From Microbacterium schleiferi (GTDB lineage: Bacteria > Actinomycetota > Actinomycetes > Actinomycetales > Microbacteriaceae), in NCBI RefSeq assembly GCF_015565955.1, contig NZ_CP064760.1:806001-870000 (forward strand): DNA of 64,000 nt, written 5' to 3'. Positions 53,442-61,712 of this stretch are shown piece after piece (positions within the stretch are counted from its first letter, which is position 1; each line of letters opens with the position of its first letter). A model generated the notes under the pieces. It worked only from the letters and a program-made list of their open reading frames with translations, searched no databases and was not told the DNA's origin. The position numbers were made by a program, and so were the translations under genes.

Positions 53442-54505
53442 GCGACTGGGCAGGCCTCGCATGGCTGGTCGTCCTGTTGGTGGCCAACGCCTTCTTCGTC
53501 GGCGCCGAGTTCGCGGTCATCTCCGCGCGGCGATCGCAGATCGAGCCGCTGGCTGAGCGCGGCTCCCGTGCCGCCAAGACCTCGCTGTACGCCATGGAGC
53601 ACGCAACGCTCATGCTCGCGACCTCGCAGCTGGGCATCACGATCTGTTCGCTGCTGATCCTGAACGTCTCGGAGCCGGCGATCCACCATCTGCTGGCGGT
53701 TCCCCTGGAGCTGACCGGACTGAGTTACGCGGTCGTGGACGTCATCGCGTTCGTGATCGCCCTCGTGCTCGTGTCGTACCTGCACGTCGTCTTCGGTGAG
53801 ATGGTTCCGAAGAACCTGGCGTTCTCGGTACCCGATCGTGCGGTGCTCATGCTCGCGCCTCCCCTCGTGTGGGTATCGAAGGTCTTCCACCCGGTCATCG
53901 TGACGCTCAACTGGATCGCGAATCACATCGTGCGGCTGTTCCGCGTCGAACCCAAGAACGAAGCGACGTCGACCTACACCCTCGAGGAGGTCGCGACCAT
54001 CGTGGCGCAGTCCCGCATGGAAGGTGTGCTTGAGGACACTGCCGGGACGGTTGCGGCAGTCGTCGAGTTCACCGAGAAGAAGGCGAGCGACATCGCGGTG
54101 CCGCTCGCCGACCTTCTGACGCTGCCGCAGAACACGACCCCGAAGCAGATCGAGCGCGCTGTCGCGAAGAACGGATTCTCGCGCTACGTCATCGTGGATC
54201 CGGCGGGCATTCCGCTCGGTTATGTCCACCTCAAAGACATCCTGCGTGCTGCCGAGGGCGAGGATGCCGCCACCGACGTCATCCGGCCGATCGACCCCGC
54301 CCGCATCCACCACATGGTGCCGGTGACCGAGAACACCGATCTTGAGGATGCCCTCGCTCTCATGCGCGAGCAGGGGCGTCACCTCGCTCAAGTGCGGGAT
54401 GCCGGCGGCACCATCACGGGTGTCCTGTTCCTCGAGGATGTCATCGAGGAGCTCGTCGGCGAGGTGCAGGACGCCACCCGCCGCGGATGGCGCAACGAGC
54501 GATAG
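53438..54505 (+). CDS. CNNM/CorC-type transporter, second copy
   Basis: A 355-residue protein with the CNNM membrane domain ([20 protein letters not shown] to about residue 190) and a CBS pair (ALADLLTLP region to the end), without the C-terminal CorC/HlyC domain that the first copy has. Such unequal pairs are common and probably form a heterodimer. The GTG start overlaps the previous stop by [16 protein letters not shown] is the conserved membrane-domain motif, as is [12 protein letters not shown] in the first copy. Confidence 0.9.
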   Translation: MSDWAGLAWLVVLLVANAFFVGAEFAVISARRSQIEPLAERGSRAAKTSLYAMEHATLMLATSQLGITICSLLILNVSEPAIHHLLAVPLELTGLSYAVVDVIAFVIALVLVSYLHVVFGEMVPKNLAFSVPDRAVLMLAPPLVWVSKVFHPVIVTLNWIANHIVRLFRVEPKNEATSTYTLEEVATIVAQSRMEGVLEDTAGTVAAVVEFTEKKASDIAVPLADLLTLPQNTTPKQIERAVAKNGFSRYVIVDPAGIPLGYVHLKDILRAAEGEDAATDVIRPIDPARIHHMVPVTENTDLEDALALMREQGRHLAQVRDAGGTITGVLFLEDVIEELVGEVQDATRRGWRNER

Positions 54506-54532
54506 CGGCCGGTGATCGGGCGCGCTGGGTGA

Positions 54533-55609
54533 TCAGGCTCGCTGGGTGAGGCGGGCGCGCTCGTACTGCGGTGGCCAGTAGCCGATGTCGGCGCCGAGCT
54601 CGGCCCCGGCGCGGAGCGCGAAGTGTGGATCACGGAGCCACTCGCGTCCCGCCATGACGGCATCCGCCGCGCCCGAGGCGAGGATCTCCTCGGCTTGCGT
54701 GCCCGTCGTGATCAGGCCCACCGCGCTCACGGGGACCCCCGCGCTCTCGCGAACTTCGCGGGCACAGGGCACCTGGTAGCCCGGACCGACAACCACCCGC
54801 TGATGGGCGACGAGCCCGCCGCTGGAGATGTCGATGAAGACGGCGCCGTGCTGAGCCGCCCACCCGGCGACAATGGCGGTATCGGCGACGCCCCAACCGC
54901 CGTCTGCCCAATCGGTCGCCGAGAACCGCACCATCACGGGAGCCGTCGGTGCGGCATCCCGGACCGCGTCGATCACCTCGAGAAGCAGCCGGGCGCGGTT
55001 CTCGAGCGACCCGCCGTACTCGTCGGTGCGGTGATTCGACAGCGGTGAGAGGAACTCGTGCAGGAGGTACCCGTGCGCGGCATGCACCTCCAGCACGTCG
55101 AAGCCCGCCTCGACGCTGCGACGGGCCGCTGCTGCGAAGTCGGTGACAACCGTCGCGATCCCTGCCGCATCCAGCTGCTCGGGAACGGCGTAGCCCTCGT
55201 AGGCGATCGGTGAGGGCGCGAGCGCGTGCCAGCCGCCGTCGGCTTCAGACACCGACCCGCGACCCGCCTTCAGCGGTGACCACGTCGACGCTTTGCGCCC
55301 CGCGTGAGCCAGCTGGATGGCGGCAAGAGCGCCTCGTGCGCGGATCTCGGCAGCGATCGGCATCCAGGCATCCCGCTGCTCATCGTTCCAGATCCCGGTG
55401 TCGTCGGGACTGATCCGCCCCTCCGGGCTCACCGCCGTGGCCTCGGTCATGACCAGGCCCGCACCGCCGGTGGCAAACGCACTGAGATGCGTGAGGTGCC
55501 AGGTGTTCGGCATCCCGTCCGTCGAACTGTATTGGCACATCGGCGCGACCCACAGACGGTTCCGCGCTCGCAGCGAACCGATCTCGACAGGGGTGAACAG
55601 CAGACTCAT
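54533..55609 (-). CDS. Old-yellow-enzyme family ene-reductase (YqjM/NamA type)
   Basis: A 358-residue FMN-dependent NADPH oxidoreductase. The start MSLLFTPVEIGSLRARNRLW, the active-site segment PMCQYSSTDG (redox-tuning Cys), IQLAHAGRKAS, FDVLEVHAAHGYLLHEFLSP and the phosphate site in the last third fit the YqjM class of OYEs, which reduce activated C=C bonds and detoxify electrophiles. Convergent with the CNNM pair. Confidence 0.92.
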   Translation of the reverse strand: MSLLFTPVEIGSLRARNRLWVAPMCQYSSTDGMPNTWHLTHLSAFATGGAGLVMTEATAVSPEGRISPDDTGIWNDEQRDAWMPIAAEIRARGALAAIQLAHAGRKASTWSPLKAGRGSVSEADGGWHALAPSPIAYEGYAVPEQLDAAGIATVVTDFAAAARRSVEAGFDVLEVHAAHGYLLHEFLSPLSNHRTDEYGGSLENRARLLLEVIDAVRDAAPTAPVMVRFSATDWADGGWGVADTAIVAGWAAQHGAVFIDISSGGLVAHQRVVVGPGYQVPCAREVRESAGVPVSAVGLITTGTQAEEILASGAADAVMAGREWLRDPHFALRAGAELGADIGYWPPQYERARLTQRA

Positions 55610-55636
55610 CGATACTCCGGAGGTAGGGTTGCTCGC

Positions 55637-56460
55637 ATGTTGCGGTCATGGCTGATGGACGACGCGCGACGCGTCCTCGGTATGCCAACCGCCGCTGACG
55701 ACAAGTATTCCCGCGGCGTGGTGGGTCTGCGGACCGGATCCCGGCACTTCCCCGGTGCCGCGGTGCTGGGTGTGGAGGGCGCGTGGCGCACCGGAATCGG
55801 CATGGTGCGGTACCTCGGCCCGTCGCGGCCGACCCGGCTCGTGCTGGCACGGCGCCCCGAGACCGTCACAGCTGACGGACGCGTACAGGCGTGGGTGATT
55901 GGTTCGGGCACGAGCGCGGAGGACCGCACGGATGCCGAGACGCAGGCGCTGCGCACGATCCTCGGGGGAGCGATCCCGTCATTGTCGATGCGGGAGCCCT
56001 GGACCTTGCGGTGTCTGCCACCGCGCCGATCGTCGTCACGCCGCATGCCGGCGAGCACGCGCGGCTCCGCTCCGCGCTCGGACTCGACCCCGACACCGCT
56101 CGGAGCCCCTCGAGCGCGGCAGAGACCGCTGCTGCGCTGGGCGGCGTGGTGCTGCTGAAGGGGGCGACGACCATCGTGGCCTCACCCGAGGGCGGGGAAT
56201 GCGCGATCGAGGCGCCGACATCGTGGCTTGCAACGGCTGGAACCGGGGACGTGCTCGCCGGCATTCTCGGCGCCGTCACCGCCAGCGCCGCAGGCCGCGG
56301 TGCGTCAGTGTCCCTTGCCGCGTGCGCCGCGACCGCGGCCTGGCTGCACGGTCAGGCAGCGCAGGCCGCGTCGGATGCCGTCGGCGGCGGGCCCATCACG
56401 GCGCTCGATGTCGCTGAGCACCTCCCCGCCGTCGTGGGTCGGGTCCTCACCGCCCCGTAG
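55637..56460 (+). CDS. nnrD: ADP-dependent NAD(P)H-hydrate dehydratase (apparent frameshift)
   Basis: About 274 residues if repaired. It restores hydrated NADH/NADPH using ADP. Motifs: KYSRGVVGLRTGSRHFPGAAVLG (given as SRGVVGLRTGSRHFPG), WVIGSGTS, VVTPHAGEHARL, VVLLKGATTIVA and TAGTGDVLAGILGA with the catalytic Asp. Only the dehydratase domain is present; the epimerase half of fused Nnr proteins is absent. The frame breaks in GGGGG at 55964-55968; one more G gives LGGSDPVIVDAGALDL. TAGGGT (55624-55629) lies seven bases before the ATG. Confidence 0.92.
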
Positions 56461-56507
56461 ACCGCCGGCTGACGGGGCGGTCGCAGCGGCTTCCGTAGGA
56501 TGGTGCC

Positions 56508-57794
56508 GTGGCACGTCGGGGTTGGCTGTGGGTGGCGTTCGCCCTGGTACATGGTTTCGTCGCGGTAGCGGGCTATCAACTGCCCCACGCGCCGATGGGC
56601 GATGTGTACCTGGTGTACGAACCGTGGTCGGGGTGCGCGCTCGGCCTGATGGATTATTGCGGAGCGTCGGGACGCGAGATCGTCGGGATCACCGAGCCGT
56701 GGGTGTATCCGATTCTTGCCCTCGTTCCCATGCTCGCGGCCTGGCTGTTCGAGGCTGCGGTGTCGTATACGCCGGCCTGGGCCATCGTCGTGACACTCGT
56801 CGACGCGGTAGCGTTCGCCGTGCTCCTCGGCGACGCGCGATCGCGCGGCCGCGCGATCGCTGCCGCGTTCTGGCTCACGTTCATGGTGGCGCTCGGCCCG
56901 GTGGGGCTGTACCGCCTGGAAGGCATTACCGTTCCGCTGGCGATCATGGGATGCGTGTGGCTGATTCCCCGGCCGTGGCTTGCCTCGGCGCTGCTGGCCG
57001 TCGGCACGTGGATCAAAGTGTGGCCCGCGGCCTTGCTGGCAGCAGCCGTTGTCGCGGTGCGGCGTCGGCTCGCGATCGTCGGCGGTGCCGTCGCCGTCTC
57101 GGCGGCGACGATCGCCGTGGTGCTCGCCCTCGGCGGCGGACGGTATCTGTTCGGGTTCATCACCGACCAGACCGGCAGGGGACTGCAGATCGAAGCGCCG
57201 GTGTCGGCCGTATACCTGTGGTTCTCGGCTCTCGACGTCTTCGATTCCCAGGTCTACTACTCCAGCGACCTGCTCACCTTCCAGGTCACCGGCCCGGGTG
57301 TGGACGCGGTGATCGCGGTCATGACGCCGCTGCTGGCGGCATCCGTGCTGGCGCTGCTGCTGCTCGGGCTGTGGGGGGTGCGCCGCGGCGCCCACATCGT
57401 GCGGCTCTTCCCGGCGCTGGCCTTCGCGCTCGTCCTCGCCCTCATCGTCGTCAACAAGGTCGGCTCGCCCCAGTACATGACCTGGATCGTCGCGCCCCTG
57501 GTCTACGGACTCGTGGTCGATCGTGCGACCTGGATGCGGCCCGCGGCGTTCGCGGTTGCGACGGGTCTGCTGACACAGATCGTCTACCCGATCTACTACA
57601 ACTTCCTCATGACCGACCACCCGGCGTGGGGCGTCGTGGCGCTGCTCACGGTGCGAAATCTCGCCCTCGTCGCGTTGTTCGTCTGGGCGGTCATCCATCT
57701 CGCGCGAGTCGCCCGCGGCGGAGGGCCCGGCAGTGCGGGTCGCGTATCCTCGCTCAGACGCTCCACCTCCGTCGTCGAAAGGTCCCCCTCATGA
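56508..57794 (+). CDS. GT87 family polyprenol-linked mannosyltransferase
   Basis: A 428-residue polytopic membrane protein with about ten helices. The first outer loop holds VYLVYEPWSGCAL, in the place of the GT-C catalytic acidic motif, and GTWIKVWPAALLAAAVVA and NKVGSPQYMTWIVAPLVYG are typical of GT87 (DUF2029) enzymes such as PimE. It would add a mannose from a polyprenyl phosphate to a glycolipid. TAGGAT (56496-56501) is six bases before the GTG, so leaderless. It overlaps the next gene by ATGA. Confidence 0.88.
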   Translation: MARRGWLWVAFALVHGFVAVAGYQLPHAPMGDVYLVYEPWSGCALGLMDYCGASGREIVGITEPWVYPILALVPMLAAWLFEAAVSYTPAWAIVVTLVDAVAFAVLLGDARSRGRAIAAAFWLTFMVALGPVGLYRLEGITVPLAIMGCVWLIPRPWLASALLAVGTWIKVWPAALLAAAVVAVRRRLAIVGGAVAVSAATIAVVLALGGGRYLFGFITDQTGRGLQIEAPVSAVYLWFSALDVFDSQVYYSSDLLTFQVTGPGVDAVIAVMTPLLAASVLALLLLGLWGVRRGAHIVRLFPALAFALVLALIVVNKVGSPQYMTWIVAPLVYGLVVDRATWMRPAAFAVATGLLTQIVYPIYYNFLMTDHPAWGVVALLTVRNLALVALFVWAVIHLARVARGGGPGSAGRVSSLRRSTSVVERSPS

Positions 57795-58099
57795 TCGTTG
57801 CTTTCTCCGTGGCCCCCAGCGGGACCGGTCGCTCCGACGGCTCCGTCCACGACGCCGTCGCGGCAGCCGTGCGGATCGTTCGGGAATCGGGCCTGCCGCA
57901 CCGCACCTCCTCGATGTTCACCGAGATCGAAGGGGAATGGGACGAGGTGTTCGCGGTCGTGAAGGCCGCGACCGAGGCAGTGGGCGCCTACGGTTCCCGG
58001 GTCTCGCTCGTGCTCAAGGCCGACATCCGGCCCGGGTACACCGGGGAACTCGAGGGAAAGCTCGAGCGCCTCGAGAAGGCGATCGACAGCGCGGACTGA
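57791..58099 (+). CDS. MTH1187/YkoF-like thiamine-binding family protein
   Basis: A 102-residue single-domain protein of the MTH1187 family: MIVAFSVAPSGTG start, a middle with HRTSSMFTEIEGEWDEVFAVV, given as RTSSMFTEIEGEWDEV, and a DIRPGYTGELEGKLERLEKAI end. YkoF-like relatives bind thiamine or similar small molecules; the ligand here is unknown. Coupled to the GT87 gene by ATGA, an odd pairing. Convergent with metX. Confidence 0.85.
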   Translation: MIVAFSVAPSGTGRSDGSVHDAVAAAVRIVRESGLPHRTSSMFTEIEGEWDEVFAVVKAATEAVGAYGSRVSLVLKADIRPGYTGELEGKLERLEKAIDSAD

Positions 58100-58118
58100 C
58101 CGCGCCGGGTCGATTGCG

Positions 58119-59324
58119 TCAGCTCTCGAGGAGCCGGCGCAGGTGGGCGCTGACGGTCGGCGTTTCGATGAGGAAGCCGTCGTGGCCGTAGTCGCTCGTG
58201 ATGATCGCCGCCTGATCGCCGTCGAGGCTCGTGCGGATGCCGCGGGCTATCCGATGCTGTCCCTCGATGGGGAAGAGCCGGTCACTGTCGATACCGACCA
58301 CGAGCGCTGTGGCGCTCACACGAGCCAGGGCATCCTCGATCCCGCCGCGATCCCGGCCCACGTCGTGCGAGTTCATCGCTTCGACCAGGGTGATGTAGGT
58401 GTTGGCGTCGAAGCGGCGCGTGAAGCGGTTGCCGTGGAAGTCGAGGTACGACTCGACGGCGAACCGACCTCCGTTGCCCAGGGGGCTGACCTCGGACTGC
58501 CAGGAGCGCTGGAAACGCTGGTTGAGCTCGGTGGGGGAGCGGTAGTTCAACAGCGCCATGCGCCGGGCAAGCGCCAGTCCGCGATGGGGTCCGTCGCCGT
58601 CCGCCGCGTCGTAGTACTCGCCGCTCTGGAAGCGCGGGTCGACGCGAATCGCATCGAGTTGCACGGAGTTCAGAGCGATCTGATCGGCGGTGTTCGCGGG
58701 GGGAGCAGAGAGCACGGCAACGCGCGCGAGGCGGTCGGGATACTCGACAGCCCACTCGAGCGCGTGCATTCCGCCCATTGATCCGCCGACGACGGCCGCC
58801 CACACGTCGATGCCGAGTGCATCGGCGAGTTGCCGTTGGGCGTGCACCTGGTCGCGGATCGTGAGGTACGGGAACCGCGCCGCCCACTCGTATCCGTCGG
58901 GCGCGATCGTCGCCGGACCCGTCGACCCCTGGCATCCGCCGAGCATATTCGGCGCGACGACAAACCACCGGTCGGTGTCGATGGCGCTGCCGGGGCCGAC
59001 GATGCCGTCCCACCAGCCGTCGGTCGGATGCCCCGGCCCGGCGGGTCCGCGGACGTGCGAGTCCCCGGTGAGAGCGTGGAGGATGAGGATCGCGTTGTCG
59101 CGCGCGGGGGAGAGTTCACCCCAGGTCTCGAACGCGAGGCGATAGGCGGGGAGCTCGGCCCCGCCCTCCGTGCGAAAAGCCCCGAACGCGGCAAAGTGGC
59201 GGTCACCCGGCGGGTCGCCGTCACGCCAGGCGCCCGTCGCCGGGGGCCTGCCCAGGAGCAGGCGCGCGTCGGCTTCGGTCACGGGCGATGAGGGCACCGT
59301 GTCTTCCGAGGTCTGCCAGTCCAT
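58119..59324 (-). CDS. metX: Homoserine O-acetyltransferase
   Basis: A 401-residue alpha/beta-hydrolase that activates homoserine with acetyl-CoA for methionine synthesis. The nucleophile Ser lies in VVGGSMGGMHALEWAV, the Asp in VVGIDSDRLFP and the His in YGHDGFLIET. LAFETWGELSPARDNAIL and CQGSTGP are further MetX motifs. The start MDWQTSEDT at ATG 59324 fits family length; ATG 59408 would add 28 unlikely residues. A long hairpin separates it from metY, which is upstream on the same strand. Confidence 0.93.
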   Translation of the reverse strand: MDWQTSEDTVPSSPVTEADARLLLGRPPATGAWRDGDPPGDRHFAAFGAFRTEGGAELPAYRLAFETWGELSPARDNAILILHALTGDSHVRGPAGPGHPTDGWWDGIVGPGSAIDTDRWFVVAPNMLGGCQGSTGPATIAPDGYEWAARFPYLTIRDQVHAQRQLADALGIDVWAAVVGGSMGGMHALEWAVEYPDRLARVAVLSAPPANTADQIALNSVQLDAIRVDPRFQSGEYYDAADGDGPHRGLALARRMALLNYRSPTELNQRFQRSWQSEVSPLGNGGRFAVESYLDFHGNRFTRRFDANTYITLVEAMNSHDVGRDRGGIEDALARVSATALVVGIDSDRLFPIEGQHRIARGIRTSLDGDQAAIITSDYGHDGFLIETPTVSAHLRRLLES

Positions 59325-59415
59325 TCGCCCATTCTCTCGGTTCTCGCGCAGCATCCGTCGCAATATGACGACCCCACGTCGGATTCGCCTCGTGCGCTCA
59401 GCGTTCAACGCCGAA

Positions 59416-59465
59416 GGGTCGCAACACGCCGGTGGATCTGCGATCCGTACGGCGTGTTGCGACCC
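59416..59465. terminator. Long hairpin between metY and metX
   Basis: Arms GGGTCGCAACACGCCG (59416-59431) and its complement (59450-59465) pair over 16 bases; inside, GGATC and GATCC (59434-59438 and 59442-59446) form a second short stem. It follows the metY stop by 19 bases and lies 91 bases before the metX start. It could end metY transcripts, lower metX expression, or be one copy of a dispersed palindrome. Confidence 0.7.
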
Positions 59466-59484
59466 CTCGGGTGCGCGGCGAGGC

Positions 59485-60807
59485 TCAGGCGTTCGCTGCG
59501 GCGCCGACGCTGCGAGCTGCGGCGAGGGCCTGGGCGAGGTCGGCCTTCAGGTCGTCGACGTTCTCGAGCCCGACCGACAGGCGAACCAGGCCCGGGGTCA
59601 CGCCGGCCGTGAGCTGCTGCTCGGGAGTGAGCTGCGAGTGGGTCGTGGATGCCGGGTGGATGACCAGCGAGCGCACGTCGCCGATGTTGGCGAGGTGGCT
59701 GAACAGGCTGAGCGAGTCCACGAACGCGCGACCGGCGTCGACACCGCCCTTCAGCTCGAACGAGAGCACAGCACCGACGCCCTGGGGCGCATAGGAGTTC
59801 GCGGCGGCGTACCACGGCGAGGTCGGCAGGCCCGAGTAGTTCACGGTTGCGACGTCATCCTGGTTCTCGAGCCACTCCGCAATCTCCTGCGCGTTCTGCA
59901 CGTGGCGCTCGATACGCAGCGACAGGGTCTCGATGCCCTGCAGCAGCAGCCAGGCGTTGATCGGCGAGATCGCCGAGCCGAGGTCGCGCAGCAGCTGAAC
60001 GCGCGCCTTGATGATGTAGGCCAGGCCGTCGCCGACAGCCGTCGTGTAGGACGCGCCGTGGTACGAGGGGTCGGGCTCGGTGAGGCCGGGGAACTTCTCG
60101 ACGTTCTGCGACCAGGCGAACTTTCCGCCGTCGACGATGATGCCGCCGATGGTCGTGCCGTGACCGCCGAGGAACTTCGTCGCCGAGTGGATGACGATGT
60201 CGGCGCCGTGCTCGAGCGGACGGATGAGGAACGGCGTCGCGATCGTGTTGTCGACGATGAGCGGAACACCGTTCTCGTGGGCGACGGCGGAGACCGAACG
60301 GATGTCGAGGACGTTGATCTTCGGGTTGCCGATCGTCTCGGCGAAGAAGAGCTTCGTGTTCGGACGCACCGCGCGGCGCCACTCTTCGGGGTCGTCCTGG
60401 TTCTCGACGAAGGTCGTCTCGATGCCGAGCTTGGCCAGCGTGTACTTGAAGAGGTTGTAGGTGCCGCCGTAGATCGAGCTCGACGAGACGATGTGGTCGC
60501 CTGCCTGCGCGATGTTCAGGACGGCGAAGGTCTCGGCCGCCTGCCCCGAGGAGACCAGGAGTGCGCCGGTGCCGCCCTCGAGCGCTGCAACGCGCTGCTC
60601 GACGACATCCTGGGTCGGGTTCTGGATGCGGGTGTAGATGTTGCCGAACTCGGCCAGCGCGAACAGGTTCGCGGCGTGGTCGGCGTTGTCGAACACGTAC
60701 GACGTCGTCTGGTAGATCGGGGTCGCGCGCGACTTCGTGACGGGGTCGGGCGCCGCGCCGGCGTGGATCTGCTTGGTCTCGAACTGCCAGTTCTGGGCCT
60801 CGGACAT
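59485..60807 (-). CDS. metY: O-acetylhomoserine sulfhydrylase (bifunctional with O-acetylserine possible)
   Basis: A 440-residue PLP enzyme of the Cys/Met metabolism family that makes homocysteine from O-acetylhomoserine and sulfide. Motifs: TPIYQTTSYVFDNADHAANLF (given as PIYQTTSYVFDNADHAA), SSGQAAETFAVLNIAQAGDH, and the PLP Lys in IHSATKFLGGHGTTIGG. The ATG at 60807 follows GAGGAG, giving MSEAQNWQFET. With metX downstream and ahcY elsewhere in the window, this completes direct sulfhydrylation. Confidence 0.94.
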   Translation of the reverse strand: MSEAQNWQFETKQIHAGAAPDPVTKSRATPIYQTTSYVFDNADHAANLFALAEFGNIYTRIQNPTQDVVEQRVAALEGGTGALLVSSGQAAETFAVLNIAQAGDHIVSSSSIYGGTYNLFKYTLAKLGIETTFVENQDDPEEWRRAVRPNTKLFFAETIGNPKINVLDIRSVSAVAHENGVPLIVDNTIATPFLIRPLEHGADIVIHSATKFLGGHGTTIGGIIVDGGKFAWSQNVEKFPGLTEPDPSYHGASYTTAVGDGLAYIIKARVQLLRDLGSAISPINAWLLLQGIETLSLRIERHVQNAQEIAEWLENQDDVATVNYSGLPTSPWYAAANSYAPQGVGAVLSFELKGGVDAGRAFVDSLSLFSHLANIGDVRSLVIHPASTTHSQLTPEQQLTAGVTPGLVRLSVGLENVDDLKADLAQALAAARSVGAAANA

Positions 60808-60900
60808 GATGTGCTCCTCGAATCTGTGGGGACGGTCGGCGGGTCGACCGGCCACAACCGAGAGTACGAACACCAGCCGATGTCAACAACAACGGGGAAA

Positions 60901-60912
60901 TGTGACGTAACA
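60901..60912. promoter_or_regulatory. Imperfect palindrome between metY and the SDR gene
   Basis: TGTGACGTAACA is a palindrome with one mismatched pair, placed in the 127-base divergent region. It could be an operator for either gene. A TTGACA on the minus strand nearby suggests a metY -35 box, but no good -10 is visible. No SAM riboswitch structure is evident here. Confidence 0.3.
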
Positions 60913-60934
60913 CTCGGCCCGCTAGCGTGGGGGA

Positions 60935-61711
60935 ATGACCAGACGTGCTGTGGTGACGGGAGCGAGTTCGGGAATCGGCGCGGCGACGGTACGCCGCCTC
61001 CGCTCGAGCGGGTGGGACGTCGTCGCCGTTGCCCGTCGCGCCGACCGTCTCGCCGAGCTGGAGCGTGAGACCGGGGCCGTCGCCTTCGCGGCAGATCTGA
61101 CGACGGATGCCGACACTGACGCCCTGTGTGAGTTTCTCGCCGCGTCCGGGCCCGTGCACGCCGTCGCCCACATCGCCGGCGGCGCCCGGGGCACCGACCG
61201 GGTCGAGGATGGCGACGCGGCGGACTGGAGCTGGATGTACGACGTGAACGTTCTGGCGGTGCAGCGCCTGACGCGAGCGGTGCTGCCGCAGCTACGCGCG
61301 GCCGCGGCATCCGATGGTCATGCCGATTTGCTCTTCGTGACCTCCACGGCCGCGCAGGCAGCCTACCCGGGCGGCGGCGGATACAACGCCGCGAAGGCTG
61401 CCGAGTCGATGCTCGTGCATGCTCTTCGTCTTGAGCTGAACGGCGAACCGCTACGGGTCATCGAGGTCGCCCCCGGGATGGTCTACACCGAGGAGTTCAC
61501 GCTGAACCGCGTCGGTGGCGACCGGGAGCGTGCCGCGGCGGTCTACGACGGCGTGCAGGATCCGCTCACCGCTGTGGACGTCGCCGACGTCATCGGCTAC
61601 GCGCTCGAGGCTCCGGGGCACGTGAACCTCGACCTCGTGACGATGCGACCGGTCGCTCAGTCGGCGCAGCACCTGCTCGCCCGGGGACCGCTCCGGCCCC
61701 GCCTCTCGTAG
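60935..61711 (+). CDS. Short-chain dehydrogenase/reductase
   Basis: A 258-residue classical SDR. The cofactor loop is TGASSGIGAAT, the structural Asn region is YDVNVLAVQRL, the catalytic Ser is in LLFVTSTAAQ and the Tyr-Lys pair in GYNAAKAAE. The Arg-Arg after the second strand (VAVARRADRL) suggests NADPH. The substrate is unknown. TAGCGT (60923-60928) lies six bases before the ATG, so leaderless. Confidence 0.88.
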   Translation: MTRRAVVTGASSGIGAATVRRLRSSGWDVVAVARRADRLAELERETGAVAFAADLTTDADTDALCEFLAASGPVHAVAHIAGGARGTDRVEDGDAADWSWMYDVNVLAVQRLTRAVLPQLRAAAASDGHADLLFVTSTAAQAAYPGGGGYNAAKAAESMLVHALRLELNGEPLRVIEVAPGMVYTEEFTLNRVGGDRERAAAVYDGVQDPLTAVDVADVIGYALEAPGHVNLDLVTMRPVAQSAQHLLARGPLRPRLS

Positions 61712-61712
61712 C

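Noticed and set aside
60808..60934. A SAM or cobalamin riboswitch before metY
   Set aside because: The region is only 127 bases, shared with a divergent gene, and shows no paired-element layout of any known riboswitch.
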